This document shows, piece by piece, positions 46,436 to 55,319 of a DNA stretch of 64,000 nucleotides. This stretch comes from Parapedobacter flavus. Its GTDB lineage: Bacteria; Bacteroidota; Bacteroidia; Sphingobacteriales; Sphingobacteriaceae. Position numbers and translations under genes: made by a program. The stretch spans positions 372,001-436,000 of the forward strand of contig NZ_JAYKZZ010000001.1 of assembly GCF_035818675.1 (NCBI RefSeq). Direction: 5' to 3'. Every line of letters starts with the position of its first letter. Position 1 is the stretch's first letter. The notes below the pieces were generated by a model. The model worked only from the letters and a program-made list of their open reading frames with translations. It searched no databases and was not told the origin of the DNA.

Positions 46436-46473
46436 CGGGGTAACCCAACCGTTCACGATTAAAACTTAACGTT

Positions 46474-48141
46474 ATGATGTACTTCGTATTAGCCAACCTA
46501 TATCTCTGTGTTTTCTACGGTTTTTATTACCTCTTTTTGCGCGGGGAAACCTTCTTCCAGGGGAACCGTATTTATTTGCTCACGGGCTTGTTATTGGCAT
46601 TTACACTTCCACTTGCCGAATACGCCGGATTCGACGACAGTGTCGTGTACCTGTATCAGCTGCCCATTATCGAATTGGGTGGTTCGGCATCCGAGCCGCT
46701 TGCCGGTGAGGTTGGCATGGCGAAATCCCCGACATCGGCAACGTCCTACATTTCCATATTATATGCGGTGGGTTGTAGCATCGCCACACTCTACGTGCTG
46801 TTGCAGGCATTTGGGACCGTCCGCGCACTGCGACGGGGGCGGGCTGGTGAGGCTTTTTCCTTTTTCGGCATGATACGCATTGACCGCACGGCATACGGGA
46901 GTCATCAGATTGCCCACCACGAACAGGTACATGCGCGGCAGTGGCACAGCGCGGATATTGTGGTGATGCAGGTGGTGAAGATTTTCAATTGGTTCAACCC
47001 GGTGGTGTACCTCTATGAACGGGCCCTGCGGCTGCAGCATGAATATATTGCCGATGGGCGGACCGCTGCCGACGACCAATTTGCGTATGCCGAGCTGTTG
47101 GTGTCGCGTGCCATGGGAGCAAGCGGCCCGGCATTGGTCAACTCGTTCTCAAACAGTAACCTGTTGAAGCGGCGTATCGCCATGCTGTTGCGCGATAAGT
47201 CGCCCAATGGCCACGGCTGGCGCTATGCCGCATTGTTACCGGTCGTTGCGGGGATGCTTGTTTTTTCGCTGGCGTGTAACCATCAAGGTAAGGCCGGAGG
47301 GGAGACCGATTCCACGGAAACGTTGTCATCGACAGCGGGGACGGTCGATGCGAAGGCGTTTAAGAAGGCCTTGGGTATGCATGTGATGTATCGGGAGGAG
47401 GCCATACGCAACGGCACACAGGGCATACTGGCCTTTACCTTTGAAAAGACCGACGGCGGCGCGATAGAAAATATCTCGTTTCTCAACGAGCTGGGCGATG
47501 GGCAGGAGGAAGAGGTGAGAAAGGCCCTTCAATTGGATCCGGTACGGCATGCGGCGCCGATGGGTAAAAGTATGGTGTATATCCATTTTAGGCTTTCGAA
47601 TACTGATCCCGTCGACGTGTCACCACCTCCGGCTCCCAACGGGTATAATGCATTGGGCGAGATCGTTATCATGGGCTATCAACCCCCGCCGCCCCCAATG
47701 GTTGAACCCGCTCCACAAAAGAATGGTGATGCCAAGGCGGCCAGTGGGAAAAAACAATTCCCAGAACCAACGGTGGTGCAGGTGCGGGTAGGTGAAAAAG
47801 AACAGGACGAAGAATCCAAAGACCTGATATTCCAGTCGGTCGAGATCGATCCGAAGCCACAGGGGGGCATGGGGGCATTCATGAAATATATCGGCGAAAA
47901 CTACGATTACCCGCAAGAGGCAATAGAAGAGGGAGTGAAGGGCATAGTGCAGGTGTCGTTCGTGGTCGAAAAAGACGGTAGCCTTACCGATATGAAAATT
48001 GTCAGGGATTTGGGATATGGCACAGGTGACGCCGCCATCCGCGTATTGCAACGCAGCAGCAAGTGGTCGCCGGGCGTTCAGAATGGCCGGCCCGTGCGGG
48101 TGGCGTACACCTTGCCTATCCGGCTGAACCTGCAACAGTAA
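46474..48141 (+). CDS. M56 peptidase-type sensor fused to a TonB C-terminal domain
   Basis: 555 aa. N-terminal membrane helices (about 1-20, 32-50, 88-108), cytosolic M56 zinc protease with HHEQVHARQWHSADI near 148 (HExxH) and EYIADGRTA near 190, another helix near 250 (LLPVVAGMLVFSLAC), then a periplasmic region with Pro-rich linker and a TonB_C domain over the last 80 residues (YPQEAIEEGVKGIVQVSFVV). The combination is BlaR1-like sensing joined to a TonB-type tail, found in Bacteroidota. Signal and target genes are unknown. Confidence 0.92.
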   Translation: MMYFVLANLYLCVFYGFYYLFLRGETFFQGNRIYLLTGLLLAFTLPLAEYAGFDDSVVYLYQLPIIELGGSASEPLAGEVGMAKSPTSATSYISILYAVGCSIATLYVLLQAFGTVRALRRGRAGEAFSFFGMIRIDRTAYGSHQIAHHEQVHARQWHSADIVVMQVVKIFNWFNPVVYLYERALRLQHEYIADGRTAADDQFAYAELLVSRAMGASGPALVNSFSNSNLLKRRIAMLLRDKSPNGHGWRYAALLPVVAGMLVFSLACNHQGKAGGETDSTETLSSTAGTVDAKAFKKALGMHVMYREEAIRNGTQGILAFTFEKTDGGAIENISFLNELGDGQEEEVRKALQLDPVRHAAPMGKSMVYIHFRLSNTDPVDVSPPPAPNGYNALGEIVIMGYQPPPPPMVEPAPQKNGDAKAASGKKQFPEPTVVQVRVGEKEQDEESKDLIFQSVEIDPKPQGGMGAFMKYIGENYDYPQEAIEEGVKGIVQVSFVVEKDGSLTDMKIVRDLGYGTGDAAIRVLQRSSKWSPGVQNGRPVRVAYTLPIRLNLQQ

Positions 48142-48171
48142 CGGAAATCCCTTTCGGTATTTTCAAATGTG

Positions 48172-48206
48172 AAAAATGTCCGGCCAACGAGTCGGGCATT
48201 TTTTTT
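48172..48206 (+). terminator. Rho-independent terminator after the M56/TonB gene
   Basis: AAAAATGTCCG (48172-48182) pairs with CGGGCATTTTT (48193-48203) with one G-U pair, loop of 10, followed by more T. It separates the blaI-M56 unit from the next gene. Confidence 0.8.
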
Positions 48207-48213
48207 ACCTTTG
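48206..48213 (+). promoter_or_regulatory. Candidate -7 box of the DUF819 gene
   Basis: TACCTTTG, an exact TAnnTTTG match directly after the terminator and 38 bases before the start codon at 48252. Confidence 0.5.
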
Positions 48214-48251
48214 GCGCGTACCAACGAAGTTTGATCCGCCAATTAACAACC

Positions 48252-49499
48252 ATGGATAACACTGCAAATGCTTCCCCGCTGATTACCGATGATGCTGTTG
48301 TATTCGGCCTGCTGATGGTCATTTTGGCCATCATTTTCTATACATCCAACAGTAAACATGCCGGACTCCGTAAGTTTTATACCATCTTGCCGCCGCTGTT
48401 GCTCTGTTATTTTGTGCCGGGATTGTTCAATTCGTTCAATGTCATATCCGGCAGCGAATCTGAATTGTATAGCATGAGCTCCAATTACCTGCTTCCGGCG
48501 TGTTTGGTGCTTTTTACCTTGAATTTGAATTTCCGGGAAGTATGGAAACTCCGGAAAAACGCCGGTTTGTTGTTCTTTACCGGTATGATAGGGATCATAT
48601 TGGGTGGGCCGTTTGCGGTGTGGTTGTTTTCGTTGTTCGCACCCGAGGTGGTGTCGGGCGAAGTATGGAAGGGGTTGGCCACACTGGCCGGCTCGTGGAT
48701 CGGCGGTGGGGCCAACCAAGCCGCGCTGTTCCGTATTTTTGAACCTCCCGCGGAGATTTTTGCGGTCGCCGTAGCGGTGGATGTGTTCGTGGCGTACGGA
48801 TGGATGGCTATATTGCTTTATGGAGCAAGCAAGCAACAGCAGCTCGACCGTTACTTCAAGGCTGAAGGTAATGAAGTACAGGAGCTCACCCAGCGGATGG
48901 AGGCGTATACCGAAGACACCGGGAAGGTCAACGAAACCAAGGATTACATCATTATGCTGGGGGTTGCTTTTGGTGTAACCGGGATTGCCCACTTATTGTC
49001 GGGCCGTATTGCAAACTATATAAGCATGCATGCCCCGCAGCTTGATAAATTTAGCCTCACGTCGAGCTTTTTCTGGTTGATATTGTTGGCCACGATGATG
49101 GGTATCGGGTTGTCGTTTACCAAGGCCCGACGGTTGGAAGCGAAAGGCGCATCGCGCTTGGCGACGGTTTTCTTATATGTGCTCATTGCCACGATTGGGA
49201 TGCAGATGAATATATTCGCTATTTTGGATAATCCTGGCTTATTTTTAGTGGGTCTCACCTGGTTGGCCTTCCATGCGCTGTTGCTTTTCATTGTGGCCAA
49301 ACTGGTTAAAGCCCCTTTCTTTTTCCTGGCCATTGGCAGCATGGCCAACATCGGCGGCGTGGCGTCCGCATCGGTTACTGCCGCGGCGTTCCACTCGGCG
49401 TTGGTTCCCGTGGGTGTGTTCATTGCCGTGCTTGGCTACGCCGTAGGTACGTATGGGGGTTACCTGTGCGGCATACTGATGCAGATGGTGGCACCTTGA
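48252..49499 (+). CDS. DUF819-family membrane protein
   Basis: 415 aa from ATG 48252; the frame is open further upstream across the terminator but that part is noncoding. About ten membrane helices. Family marks: FYTILPPLLLCYFVPGLFN, ATLAGSWIGGGANQAAL near 160, the central hydrophilic loop near 215-240, and AIGSMANIGGVASASVTAAA near 365. DUF819 proteins (YjcL-like) resemble gluconate/keto-acid type carriers but have no proven substrate. Confidence 0.9.
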   Translation: MDNTANASPLITDDAVVFGLLMVILAIIFYTSNSKHAGLRKFYTILPPLLLCYFVPGLFNSFNVISGSESELYSMSSNYLLPACLVLFTLNLNFREVWKLRKNAGLLFFTGMIGIILGGPFAVWLFSLFAPEVVSGEVWKGLATLAGSWIGGGANQAALFRIFEPPAEIFAVAVAVDVFVAYGWMAILLYGASKQQQLDRYFKAEGNEVQELTQRMEAYTEDTGKVNETKDYIIMLGVAFGVTGIAHLLSGRIANYISMHAPQLDKFSLTSSFFWLILLATMMGIGLSFTKARRLEAKGASRLATVFLYVLIATIGMQMNIFAILDNPGLFLVGLTWLAFHALLLFIVAKLVKAPFFFLAIGSMANIGGVASASVTAAAFHSALVPVGVFIAVLGYAVGTYGGYLCGILMQMVAP

Positions 49500-49527
49500 T
49501 AGGCTTTTTTCCATCAACCGTAGGACG

Positions 49528-49592
49528 CACGCAAAGCCAGCAAAGAAGTGTCTTTGGCAATCTTTGCGACAGACCTTTGCGACCTTTGCGTG
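49528..49592. repeat. CTTTGCG-rich inverted/direct repeat element
   Basis: CACGCAAAG at 49528-49536 is the reverse complement of CTTTGCGTG at 49584-49592. Between them CTTTGCGAC occurs twice and AAAGA/TCTTT pairs can form an inner hairpin. Similar CTTTGCG-type intergenic repeats are common in Bacteroidota genomes, from general knowledge. It lies between the DUF819 stop and the prfB promoter. Confidence 0.5.
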
Positions 49593-49624
49593 AAAAAGAT
49601 AAACCGGAAAACATCAAAAATCCA

Positions 49625-49632
49625 TACCTTTG
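49625..49632 (+). promoter_or_regulatory. -7 box abutting the prfB start
   Basis: TACCTTTG ends 5 bases before the ATG at 49638. If it is the real promoter, transcription would start at or near the start codon and the mRNA would be leaderless. No -33 element is evident. Confidence 0.4.
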
Positions 49633-49637
49633 CGCTC

Positions 49638-50724
49638 ATGACCAAAGAACAGATACAGGACTTGAGGGATAGAACAGCTTCCCTAAGGAGGCACCTTTGA
49701 CATCGATGCGCGCAAGAACCAAATAGAAAGCGAACAGGCCACCACGTTGGAGCCCGGCTTTTGGGACGACTCCAAGGCGGCCGAGAAAGTCCTGCAATCC
49801 ATTAAGAGCAAGAAAATCTGGACCGACCACTTCGACGAGGTCGCCGCTTCGGTGGACGACACCGCCGTGATGTTCGAGTTTTACCAGGCCGGCGATGCTT
49901 CCGAAGGCGAAGCGCAGGAACAGTATGACATTGCGCTAGACAGGGTGGAAGCACTGGAGTTTAAAAACATGCTCAGTGCGGAAGAAGACCAGCTGGATGC
50001 CGTATTGCAGATTACGGCCGGCGCCGGCGGTACGGAGAGTTGCGACTGGGCGGGCATGCTGATGCGGATGTACATCATGTGGGGCGAAAGCAACGGCTAC
50101 AAAGTGACCGAGCAGGATTATCAGGAAGGTGATGTGGCAGGTATCAAAACCGTCACGCTACAGTTTTCGGGCGACTTCGCCTACGGATACCTGAAAGGCG
50201 AAAATGGTGTGCACCGACTGGTGCGTATCTCGCCGTTCGACTCCAATGCCAAGCGGCACACGTCTTTTGCATCTGTATACGTATATCCGCTGGTGGACGA
50301 CAACATCGAAATCGACGTGAAGGACTCGGAAATCGAGTGGGATACCTTCCGGTCCGGCGGCGCCGGTGGCCAGAACGTGAATAAGGTGGAAACGGCTGTG
50401 CGCCTGCACCATAAACCTACGGGCATCATCATCAAAAACCAAGAGTCGCGCTCGCAACTGCAAAACAAAGACAATGCATTGCGTCTACTGAAATCACAGC
50501 TGTACGAAATCGAGATGCGCAAACGGGAGGAAGCCAGCGCGGCGATAGAGGGGAGCAAGAAGAAAATTGAGTGGGGCTCGCAAATCAGGAATTATGTGCT
50601 GCATCCCTATAAGCTGGTGAAGGACCTGCGTACCAACGTGGAGACTTCCAACACGCAAGCTGTGCTTGATGGTGATATTGATGAATTCCTGAAGGCTTAT
50701 CTGATGGAGTTCGGCGGGAGTTAA
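49638..50724 (+). CDS. prfB: Peptide chain release factor 2 (programmed +1 frameshift)
   Basis: The gene is in two frames. ATG 49638 encodes 20 codons to CTT at 49695-49697, then TGA 49698-49700; reading shifts +1 to GAC at 49699 and continues to the TAA at 50722-50724, giving about 361 aa. The slip site CTTTGAC is preceded by AGGAGG at 49686-49691 with the usual 3-base spacing. RF2 marks: SPF anticodon tripeptide in VRISPFDSN and GGQ in GGAGGQNVNKVE. RF2 recognises UGA and UAA, so the internal UGA makes synthesis self-regulating. The stop overlaps the convergent dcd end by 4 bases. Confidence 0.97.
49686..49701 (+). promoter_or_regulatory. prfB autoregulatory frameshift signal
   Basis: AGGAGGCACCTTTGAC: internal Shine-Dalgarno-like AGGAGG, a 3-base spacer, slippery CTT and UGA followed by C. 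This is the canonical RF2 recoding element. Confidence 0.95.
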
Positions 50725-51257
50725 AATTCATTCTTCCACATCATACTCTCCACGGGGCGGGTGGTCTTATTGTTGTACTTGGCATTGCCTTTGGTATTGT
50801 ACAGAATTTCGATATCGCCCTCCACGTGGAAATAGATCAGCTGGCCAATGGGCATACCCGCATAAATGCGCACGGGCTGCGCCACGGAAATCTCTAGTGT
50901 CCAAGTGTTGCAGAAACCCACATCCCCTTTGCCTGCTGTAGCGTGGATGTCGATGCCCAACCGGCCGGTGCTCGACTTGCCTTCCAGAAAAGGAACGTGC
51001 TTATGCGTTTCGGTATATTCAAGTGTCACACCGAGGTATAGCGTGTTCGGCTCCAGCACGAAGCCATCCTTTGGGATTTCGAAGTGGATAATCTCGTTGT
51101 GTTTTTTCGCATCCAGTACGCGGTCTCTGTATGTAGCGAGGTATTTGCCCAAGTGCACATCGTACGAATTGGTGCCAAGGCATTCCCTCCGGAAAGGCTC
51201 GATAACGATGGAACCGCTGTCCAGCTCCTCTAAGATACGTTTGTCGGATAAAATCAT
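50721..51257 (-). CDS. dcd: dCTP deaminase
   Basis: 178 aa dUTPase-fold enzyme converting dCTP to dUTP for thymidylate synthesis. MILSDKRILEEL start, GTNSYDVHLG near 28, EGKSSTGRLGIDIHATAGKGDVGFCNTWTLEI near 92-123 holding the catalytic Ser/Arg/Glu region, and MPIGQLIYF. Convergent with prfB. On the minus strand TATTTTTG (plus 51277-51284), 19 bases before the start, is a good -7 box. Confidence 0.97.
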   Translation of the reverse strand: MILSDKRILEELDSGSIVIEPFRRECLGTNSYDVHLGKYLATYRDRVLDAKKHNEIIHFEIPKDGFVLEPNTLYLGVTLEYTETHKHVPFLEGKSSTGRLGIDIHATAGKGDVGFCNTWTLEISVAQPVRIYAGMPIGQLIYFHVEGDIEILYNTKGNAKYNNKTTRPVESMMWKNEF

Positions 51258-51327
51258 TTTTTAAATAAGCTCGTGACAAAAATACACTAATGAATCAGAT
51301 TTTTAGGGGTATTTGGTAATAAATCGC

Positions 51328-51335
51328 TATTTTTG
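51328..51335 (+). promoter_or_regulatory. -7 box abutting the phosphopantetheinyl transferase start
   Basis: TATTTTTG ends 5 bases before ATG 51341, again predicting a near-leaderless transcript as for prfB. Confidence 0.35.
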
Positions 51336-51340
51336 GTTTC

Positions 51341-51988
51341 ATGGCTTTAGCATATTTACGGGAGTTGGGCAATAACGTTCGGTTTGCTATCTGGCGGATT
51401 GAAGAATCGTCTGAAGACCTGATCCATCGAATCCAACTGGATGATCGCGAAAGGGCCATCTTGAGTCGGTTGAACAAGGGCAAGCGCACGCTGCACTGGC
51501 TGGCCACGCGTGTTTTATTGCGTACGATGTTGGATACAACGGGATTCATCGACTGTCCGTCAGACGAAAACGGTAAACCTTATCTGGTGAATTTCCCGCA
51601 GCGTATTTCACTGACGCACTCGTTTGATTATGCGGCGGTGATGATGAGCGACAATGGCGAAGTAGGTATCGATCTGGAATTGGTGAAGCCGAAGATCGTC
51701 CGTATTGCCGACAAGTTCATGAAGGCCGACGAGCTTGCGGCGATCGGCAGAGACCATATCGAGAAGCTCTATGCGTGCTGGTGTGCCAAGGAAGCGGTGT
51801 ATAAATTGCAAGGTAATAAGGGGGTATCCTTTAAAGATAATATGACCATACAGCCATTTGATTTCCAAGATCAGGGAATATTATTCCTGGAACTGGATGC
51901 ACCGCACCGCAGGGAGCACTTTAAAGTATACTATGAAAAATTCCAGGAATATATGCTGGGCTACGTAATGGAAGGAGAGTTGGATTAA
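51341..51988 (+). CDS. 4'-phosphopantetheinyl transferase superfamily protein
   Basis: 215 aa Sfp/AcpT-type enzyme that moves phosphopantetheine from CoA to a carrier-protein Ser. Core motifs: SLTHSFDYAAVMMSDNGEVGIDLEL near 89-113 (the Asp of GID binds Mg) and WCAKEAVYKLQG near 147 (WxxKEAxxK). The N-terminal half has the pseudo-repeat DRERAILSRLNKGKRTLHWLA. It may activate the fatty-acid ACP or a secondary-metabolite carrier; the target cannot be told. The next gene follows after 3 bases. Confidence 0.92.
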   Translation: MALAYLRELGNNVRFAIWRIEESSEDLIHRIQLDDRERAILSRLNKGKRTLHWLATRVLLRTMLDTTGFIDCPSDENGKPYLVNFPQRISLTHSFDYAAVMMSDNGEVGIDLELVKPKIVRIADKFMKADELAAIGRDHIEKLYACWCAKEAVYKLQGNKGVSFKDNMTIQPFDFQDQGILFLELDAPHRREHFKVYYEKFQEYMLGYVMEGELD

Positions 51989-51991
51989 ACG

Positions 51992-52390
51992 ATGCTGAAA
52001 AGAGATTCATTAACGGCGATGATGCAGCAACTGAGCCACACGTTGGCCAAGGTGAAACGGCTTATTGTCGAAGATCAACATGCCGAGGCGGTAGCGACAT
52101 TGGAATCGGTGCTGGGCGAATATTTCGGGACGTCGATTACCGACCTGCTGGAAACACCGGCGAATATCTTCCGTCAGCAATTGGATAAGGCAGACTTTCT
52201 CCCCGAGGAGCTGAGTCTGCTAGCCGATTTTTTGGACACCGCTGCTGAGATGCGCGGGGAGGATGCCGAGCGGGACCGGATATGGGAGAAGGTACTGCTC
52301 ATCTATGATGTGCTGGAGCAGGAACACAAAGTGGTATCGTTTGCCCACATTGCGCGCCGGGCCGCTATCAACGCGGCGGTCGGTAGCTGA
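51992..52390 (+). CDS. Small helical protein, DUF6483-like
   Basis: 132 aa, predicted all-helical and acidic, no signal peptide. The N-terminus LKRDSLTAMMQQLSHTLAKVKRLI resembles the start of DUF6483-type proteins. The rest looks like two or three TPR-like helix pairs (HAEAVATLESVLGEYFG, RIWEKVLLIYDVLE). Co-transcribed with the phosphopantetheinyl transferase gene, 3 bases apart. Function unknown. Confidence 0.7.
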   Translation: MLKRDSLTAMMQQLSHTLAKVKRLIVEDQHAEAVATLESVLGEYFGTSITDLLETPANIFRQQLDKADFLPEELSLLADFLDTAAEMRGEDAERDRIWEKVLLIYDVLEQEHKVVSFAHIARRAAINAAVGS

Positions 52391-52452
52391 CGGCGACCTC
52401 ATCGGTCGGCAAATCAGGTAACTGTAGCCTGACGAAAGTCATGTTGGGCAGA

Positions 52453-52914
52453 TCAGCCGAGTAATTCCCTCACCTGCTGGGAGGCCCGCTGGTTATCGAC
52501 CTTGTCTATGATATGTGTGATGACGCCTTCCTCGTCGATGACGAACGTGGTGCGCAGCGTGCCCATGTATTTTCTTCCGAAGAGTGACTTTTGAGCCCAA
52601 ACACCATAGTCGTTGACGATGCGCTGGTCGGTGTCAACAAGTAAGTTAAAAGGCAGGTTGTATTTGCTGGCGAAATTGCGGTGGGAGCGTTCGGAGTTGA
52701 CGCTGACACCAATAACCTCAACCCCATCCGCCAGCAGCGATTGATAGTTGTCGCGGTAGTTGCAAGCCTCGGTGGTGCAGCCTGGGGTGTTATCTTTCGG
52801 GTAAAAATAGAGAATGACCTTCTTGCCTTTGAAGTCGCTCAAAGACACCGCTTGGCCGTGTTGGTTTGTCGCTGTGATTGCCGGGGCTTTGTCGCCCACT
52901 TTCAGTATTGCCAT
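52453..52914 (-). CDS. bcp: Thioredoxin-dependent thiol peroxidase (atypical 2-Cys peroxiredoxin)
   Basis: 153 aa, full length for Bcp. GDKAPAITATNQHGQ at the start, YFYPKDNTPGCTTEACNYRDN near 37-57 with peroxidatic Cys and the resolving Cys five residues later, and VDTDQRIVNDYGVW near 95. Reduces hydroperoxides in the cytosol. Confidence 0.96.
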   Translation of the reverse strand: MAILKVGDKAPAITATNQHGQAVSLSDFKGKKVILYFYPKDNTPGCTTEACNYRDNYQSLLADGVEVIGVSVNSERSHRNFASKYNLPFNLLVDTDQRIVNDYGVWAQKSLFGRKYMGTLRTTFVIDEEGVITHIIDKVDNQRASQQVRELLG

Positions 52915-52935
52915 AATTTTACGGATTTCGATGTG

Positions 52936-54627
52936 TTATTTTAAAAATGAGGCCTCATAAACCTGTTTGTTGTCTTTCCAGTCGACCACCTCCAACCGTA
53001 ACTGATGCTTGCTGGTGGGTAGGCTAGGCTCAAATTCATGCCACAGTGATCGTGATTTGGGGTCGTACGCCATCAGCACCCATTTGCCATCGATGTAGCC
53101 ATTGAATGATTGGATGCCCGATAGGTTATCGGAAATTTTGAAGCTTACGCGCCGCGCCGCCCCCATGTCTTTGCCCGGGCTGATGTTCTGCGGACTGATA
53201 GTTGGCGGCACGGTATCCACGGCGATGTGGAAGCTGCCGAACGAGCGGGTTTTGGTACGTACCCAGCCGTCATCGAAGTTACCGCCGTACGAGTTGCCGT
53301 GGTCGTTGACAATGATGGCTTTGGCTTTCAGGGCATCGGTCAGCGTGCTGTCGGGTTTGATCTTGAGTTCATAGCTTTCGAAGAGCGGGATGAAACGGTT
53401 ATGCACGTGCTGTACCATCGAGTATCCATCTTTCGGACGGGCTCCTTGGTGGTAGTTGAAATGCAGATGGTCGTACAGCGCCCCTTTGGGCATGATGACT
53501 TCGATATGGTCGGCAGCGAAGCGGTTTTCGCTGTCGTACCTGAACATTGCCGTACCGGTAGTGCGTTGCCGGTCGGGTATATACGATGGGTCGTTTTTCA
53601 CTTTCAGGGTATGGGTGCTGGTGTTTCCATGCACGTCGCGCACCCGGTACATGAGGGTGTGCTCGAGGTTATCGGTAATCATGATGCTGCCATCGCCCTC
53701 GAGGAAATGGAAAATGTTGATGGGGTTATTGGGGTCTTTAAAACTCTTCTGTATCCGCGTTCGCTTGAGGATGTAATAGGGGTAATCGATGTAGGAGTGG
53801 ATAGCCCGCGAAGTAGCAAACGACAATTCTTCAAAAAGGACGGTGCTGATAGGTTTATTGTCCAAGCAGAGCTCGATGGAGTATACACCATTATTGAAGG
53901 TGGTGCCGTTATGCCGGTCGGAGGTGTTGATACCGATGCCGAACCGGCCGTTTACACGGATGGTCTGCTTGTCGGTCAACGACAGGTGCCTTCTCGGCGT
54001 CAGTTCACTGAAGGGCCGGTCGGCAAGATCATACACGGTTACGCCGCGTATGGTGGGGGGGATGTTATCGGGAAATTCCAGTCCGAAGAGCTGCGGATTA
54101 AGGGGCGCTTCGGTTTCGGTATCGCGTAATTCGAAATGGAGGTGTGGTCCTTGGGAACTGCCTGTGTTGCCTGATAAACCTATTCGGTCGCCTTTTTTCA
54201 GTAATAAGGTCGTTGAGTCTAGCGGAACATCCACGTCAAAGCGCTCCAGTTCATATTGCTTTGCTTTTACAATGGCTGCAAGCTGGGGGGTGAACTCTTG
54301 CATGTGCAGGTACACGCTGGTGTACCCGTTGGGGTGGGCAATATACACGGAGTTACCACCGCCCCCTATCTGTACGCGTATGCGCGATACGTATCCATCG
54401 GCCACGGCGAAGATCGGTAAACCCACCCGTTGCTGGGTACGGTAGTCATCGCCGGCATGGAGATGTGTCGACCGCAGTTCACCGAATGTGCCCGAGGCCT
54501 GGGGTGCAATGCTCAGTGGGTTCCGGAAATAGCCAACGGGGTAATCGCGCGTAGTGATGATGCTGGGTTGCGCCCCAGCCATAAGCGTTGCGAAAAACAG
54601 GCCGATACAGAAACAGAAAACCTTCAT
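52936..54627 (-). CDS. Exported M23-family metallopeptidase
   Basis: 563 aa with signal peptide to about MAGAQ, residue 19. The catalytic LytM domain lies early: STHLHAGDDYR near 53-63 (His and Asp zinc ligands), ADGYVSRIRVQIGGGGNSVYI, YLHMQEF and GPHLHFELRD near 160-168 (HxH). The remaining 380 residues are beta-rich and unassigned (MITDNLEHTLMYRVRDVHGNT, ISDNLSGIQSFNGYIDG). Probably cuts peptidoglycan cross-links or acts as a scaffold. Adjacent to bcp, 21 bases away. Confidence 0.92.
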   Translation of the reverse strand: MKVFCFCIGLFFATLMAGAQPSIITTRDYPVGYFRNPLSIAPQASGTFGELRSTHLHAGDDYRTQQRVGLPIFAVADGYVSRIRVQIGGGGNSVYIAHPNGYTSVYLHMQEFTPQLAAIVKAKQYELERFDVDVPLDSTTLLLKKGDRIGLSGNTGSSQGPHLHFELRDTETEAPLNPQLFGLEFPDNIPPTIRGVTVYDLADRPFSELTPRRHLSLTDKQTIRVNGRFGIGINTSDRHNGTTFNNGVYSIELCLDNKPISTVLFEELSFATSRAIHSYIDYPYYILKRTRIQKSFKDPNNPINIFHFLEGDGSIMITDNLEHTLMYRVRDVHGNTSTHTLKVKNDPSYIPDRQRTTGTAMFRYDSENRFAADHIEVIMPKGALYDHLHFNYHQGARPKDGYSMVQHVHNRFIPLFESYELKIKPDSTLTDALKAKAIIVNDHGNSYGGNFDDGWVRTKTRSFGSFHIAVDTVPPTISPQNISPGKDMGAARRVSFKISDNLSGIQSFNGYIDGKWVLMAYDPKSRSLWHEFEPSLPTSKHQLRLEVVDWKDNKQVYEASFLK

Positions 54628-54638
54628 ATACGCTATTG

Positions 54639-55250
54639 TTATTTTACATGAAAATGGAACACGCGTTGGTTGCCGATGTATCCTTCGAGGTAATCGCCGA
54701 TAGCTACCGGACCCACGCCTGCCGGTGTACCGGTGAAAATCAGGTCGCCCTTGCGCAGGGTGATATACTGCGACACGAACACCAAGATGTCCTCAAATGA
54801 AAAAATTAAGTCGGTGGTGTTGCCCTGTTGTACCGTCTCTCCATTTTTATCCAATCGAAAAGCGAGGTTATAGACGTCGCCGAACGTATCTTTTGGATAC
54901 AGCGTGCTAACGGGTGCCGACCCATCAAATGCCTTTGCGAGCTCCCATGGCAAGGACTTTTCCTTGTGTTGCTGTTGGATATCCCGCGCGGTGAAGTCGA
55001 TTCCTAAGCCGATAGCATCGTAATAGGTATGCGCAAACTTCGCGCCGATGTGTCTTCCTTCTTTGGCGATGCGGAGAACGACTTCCACTTCGTGGTGGAT
55101 GTTTTCGGAGAAAGCCGGATAATAGAAATCGCGGTTGTCTTTCAAGAGTGCGGTGTCGGGTTTAAGAAAAATAATCGGCTGTTCCGGTACCGGATTGTGT
55201 AGCTCCTTGGCATGTTCGGTATAGTTTCGGCCAATGGCGATAATCTTCAT
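54639..55250 (-). CDS. Fumarylacetoacetate hydrolase-family protein
   Basis: 203 aa, the short form of the FAH fold. KIIAIGRNYTEHAKEL at the start, FLKPDTAL near 28, HHEVEVVLRIAKEG near 52 with metal-binding Glu residues, GLGIDFTARDIQQQHKEKSLPWELAKAFDGSAPVS near 77-111 and FTGTPAGVGPV near 172. Members act on acylpyruvates or oxaloacetate-like compounds. Upstream on its strand TAAATTTG (plus 55269-55276) is a good -7 box. Confidence 0.92.
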   Translation of the reverse strand: MKIIAIGRNYTEHAKELHNPVPEQPIIFLKPDTALLKDNRDFYYPAFSENIHHEVEVVLRIAKEGRHIGAKFAHTYYDAIGLGIDFTARDIQQQHKEKSLPWELAKAFDGSAPVSTLYPKDTFGDVYNLAFRLDKNGETVQQGNTTDLIFSFEDILVFVSQYITLRKGDLIFTGTPAGVGPVAIGDYLEGYIGNQRVFHFHVK

Positions 55251-55268
55251 GTTTTACGCTGTTTGGGG

Positions 55269-55276
55269 CAAATTTA
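55269..55276 (-). promoter_or_regulatory. Candidate -7 box of the FAH-family gene
   Basis: Minus strand TAAATTTG, an exact TAnnTTTG match, 18 bases before the start codon. Confidence 0.45.
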
Positions 55277-55319
55277 CCTAAATTTTGCCGTAATGGGAAA
55301 ATGCCTGATGCTGATTTTG

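Noticed and set aside
49638..49700. prfB as a pseudogene with an internal stop
   Set aside because: The TGA sits in the known programmed frameshift signal with AGGAGG upstream; the gene is intact.
53227..54129. 300-codon frame antisense to the M23 peptidase
   Set aside because: Fully opposite a well-supported gene and without recognisable domains.
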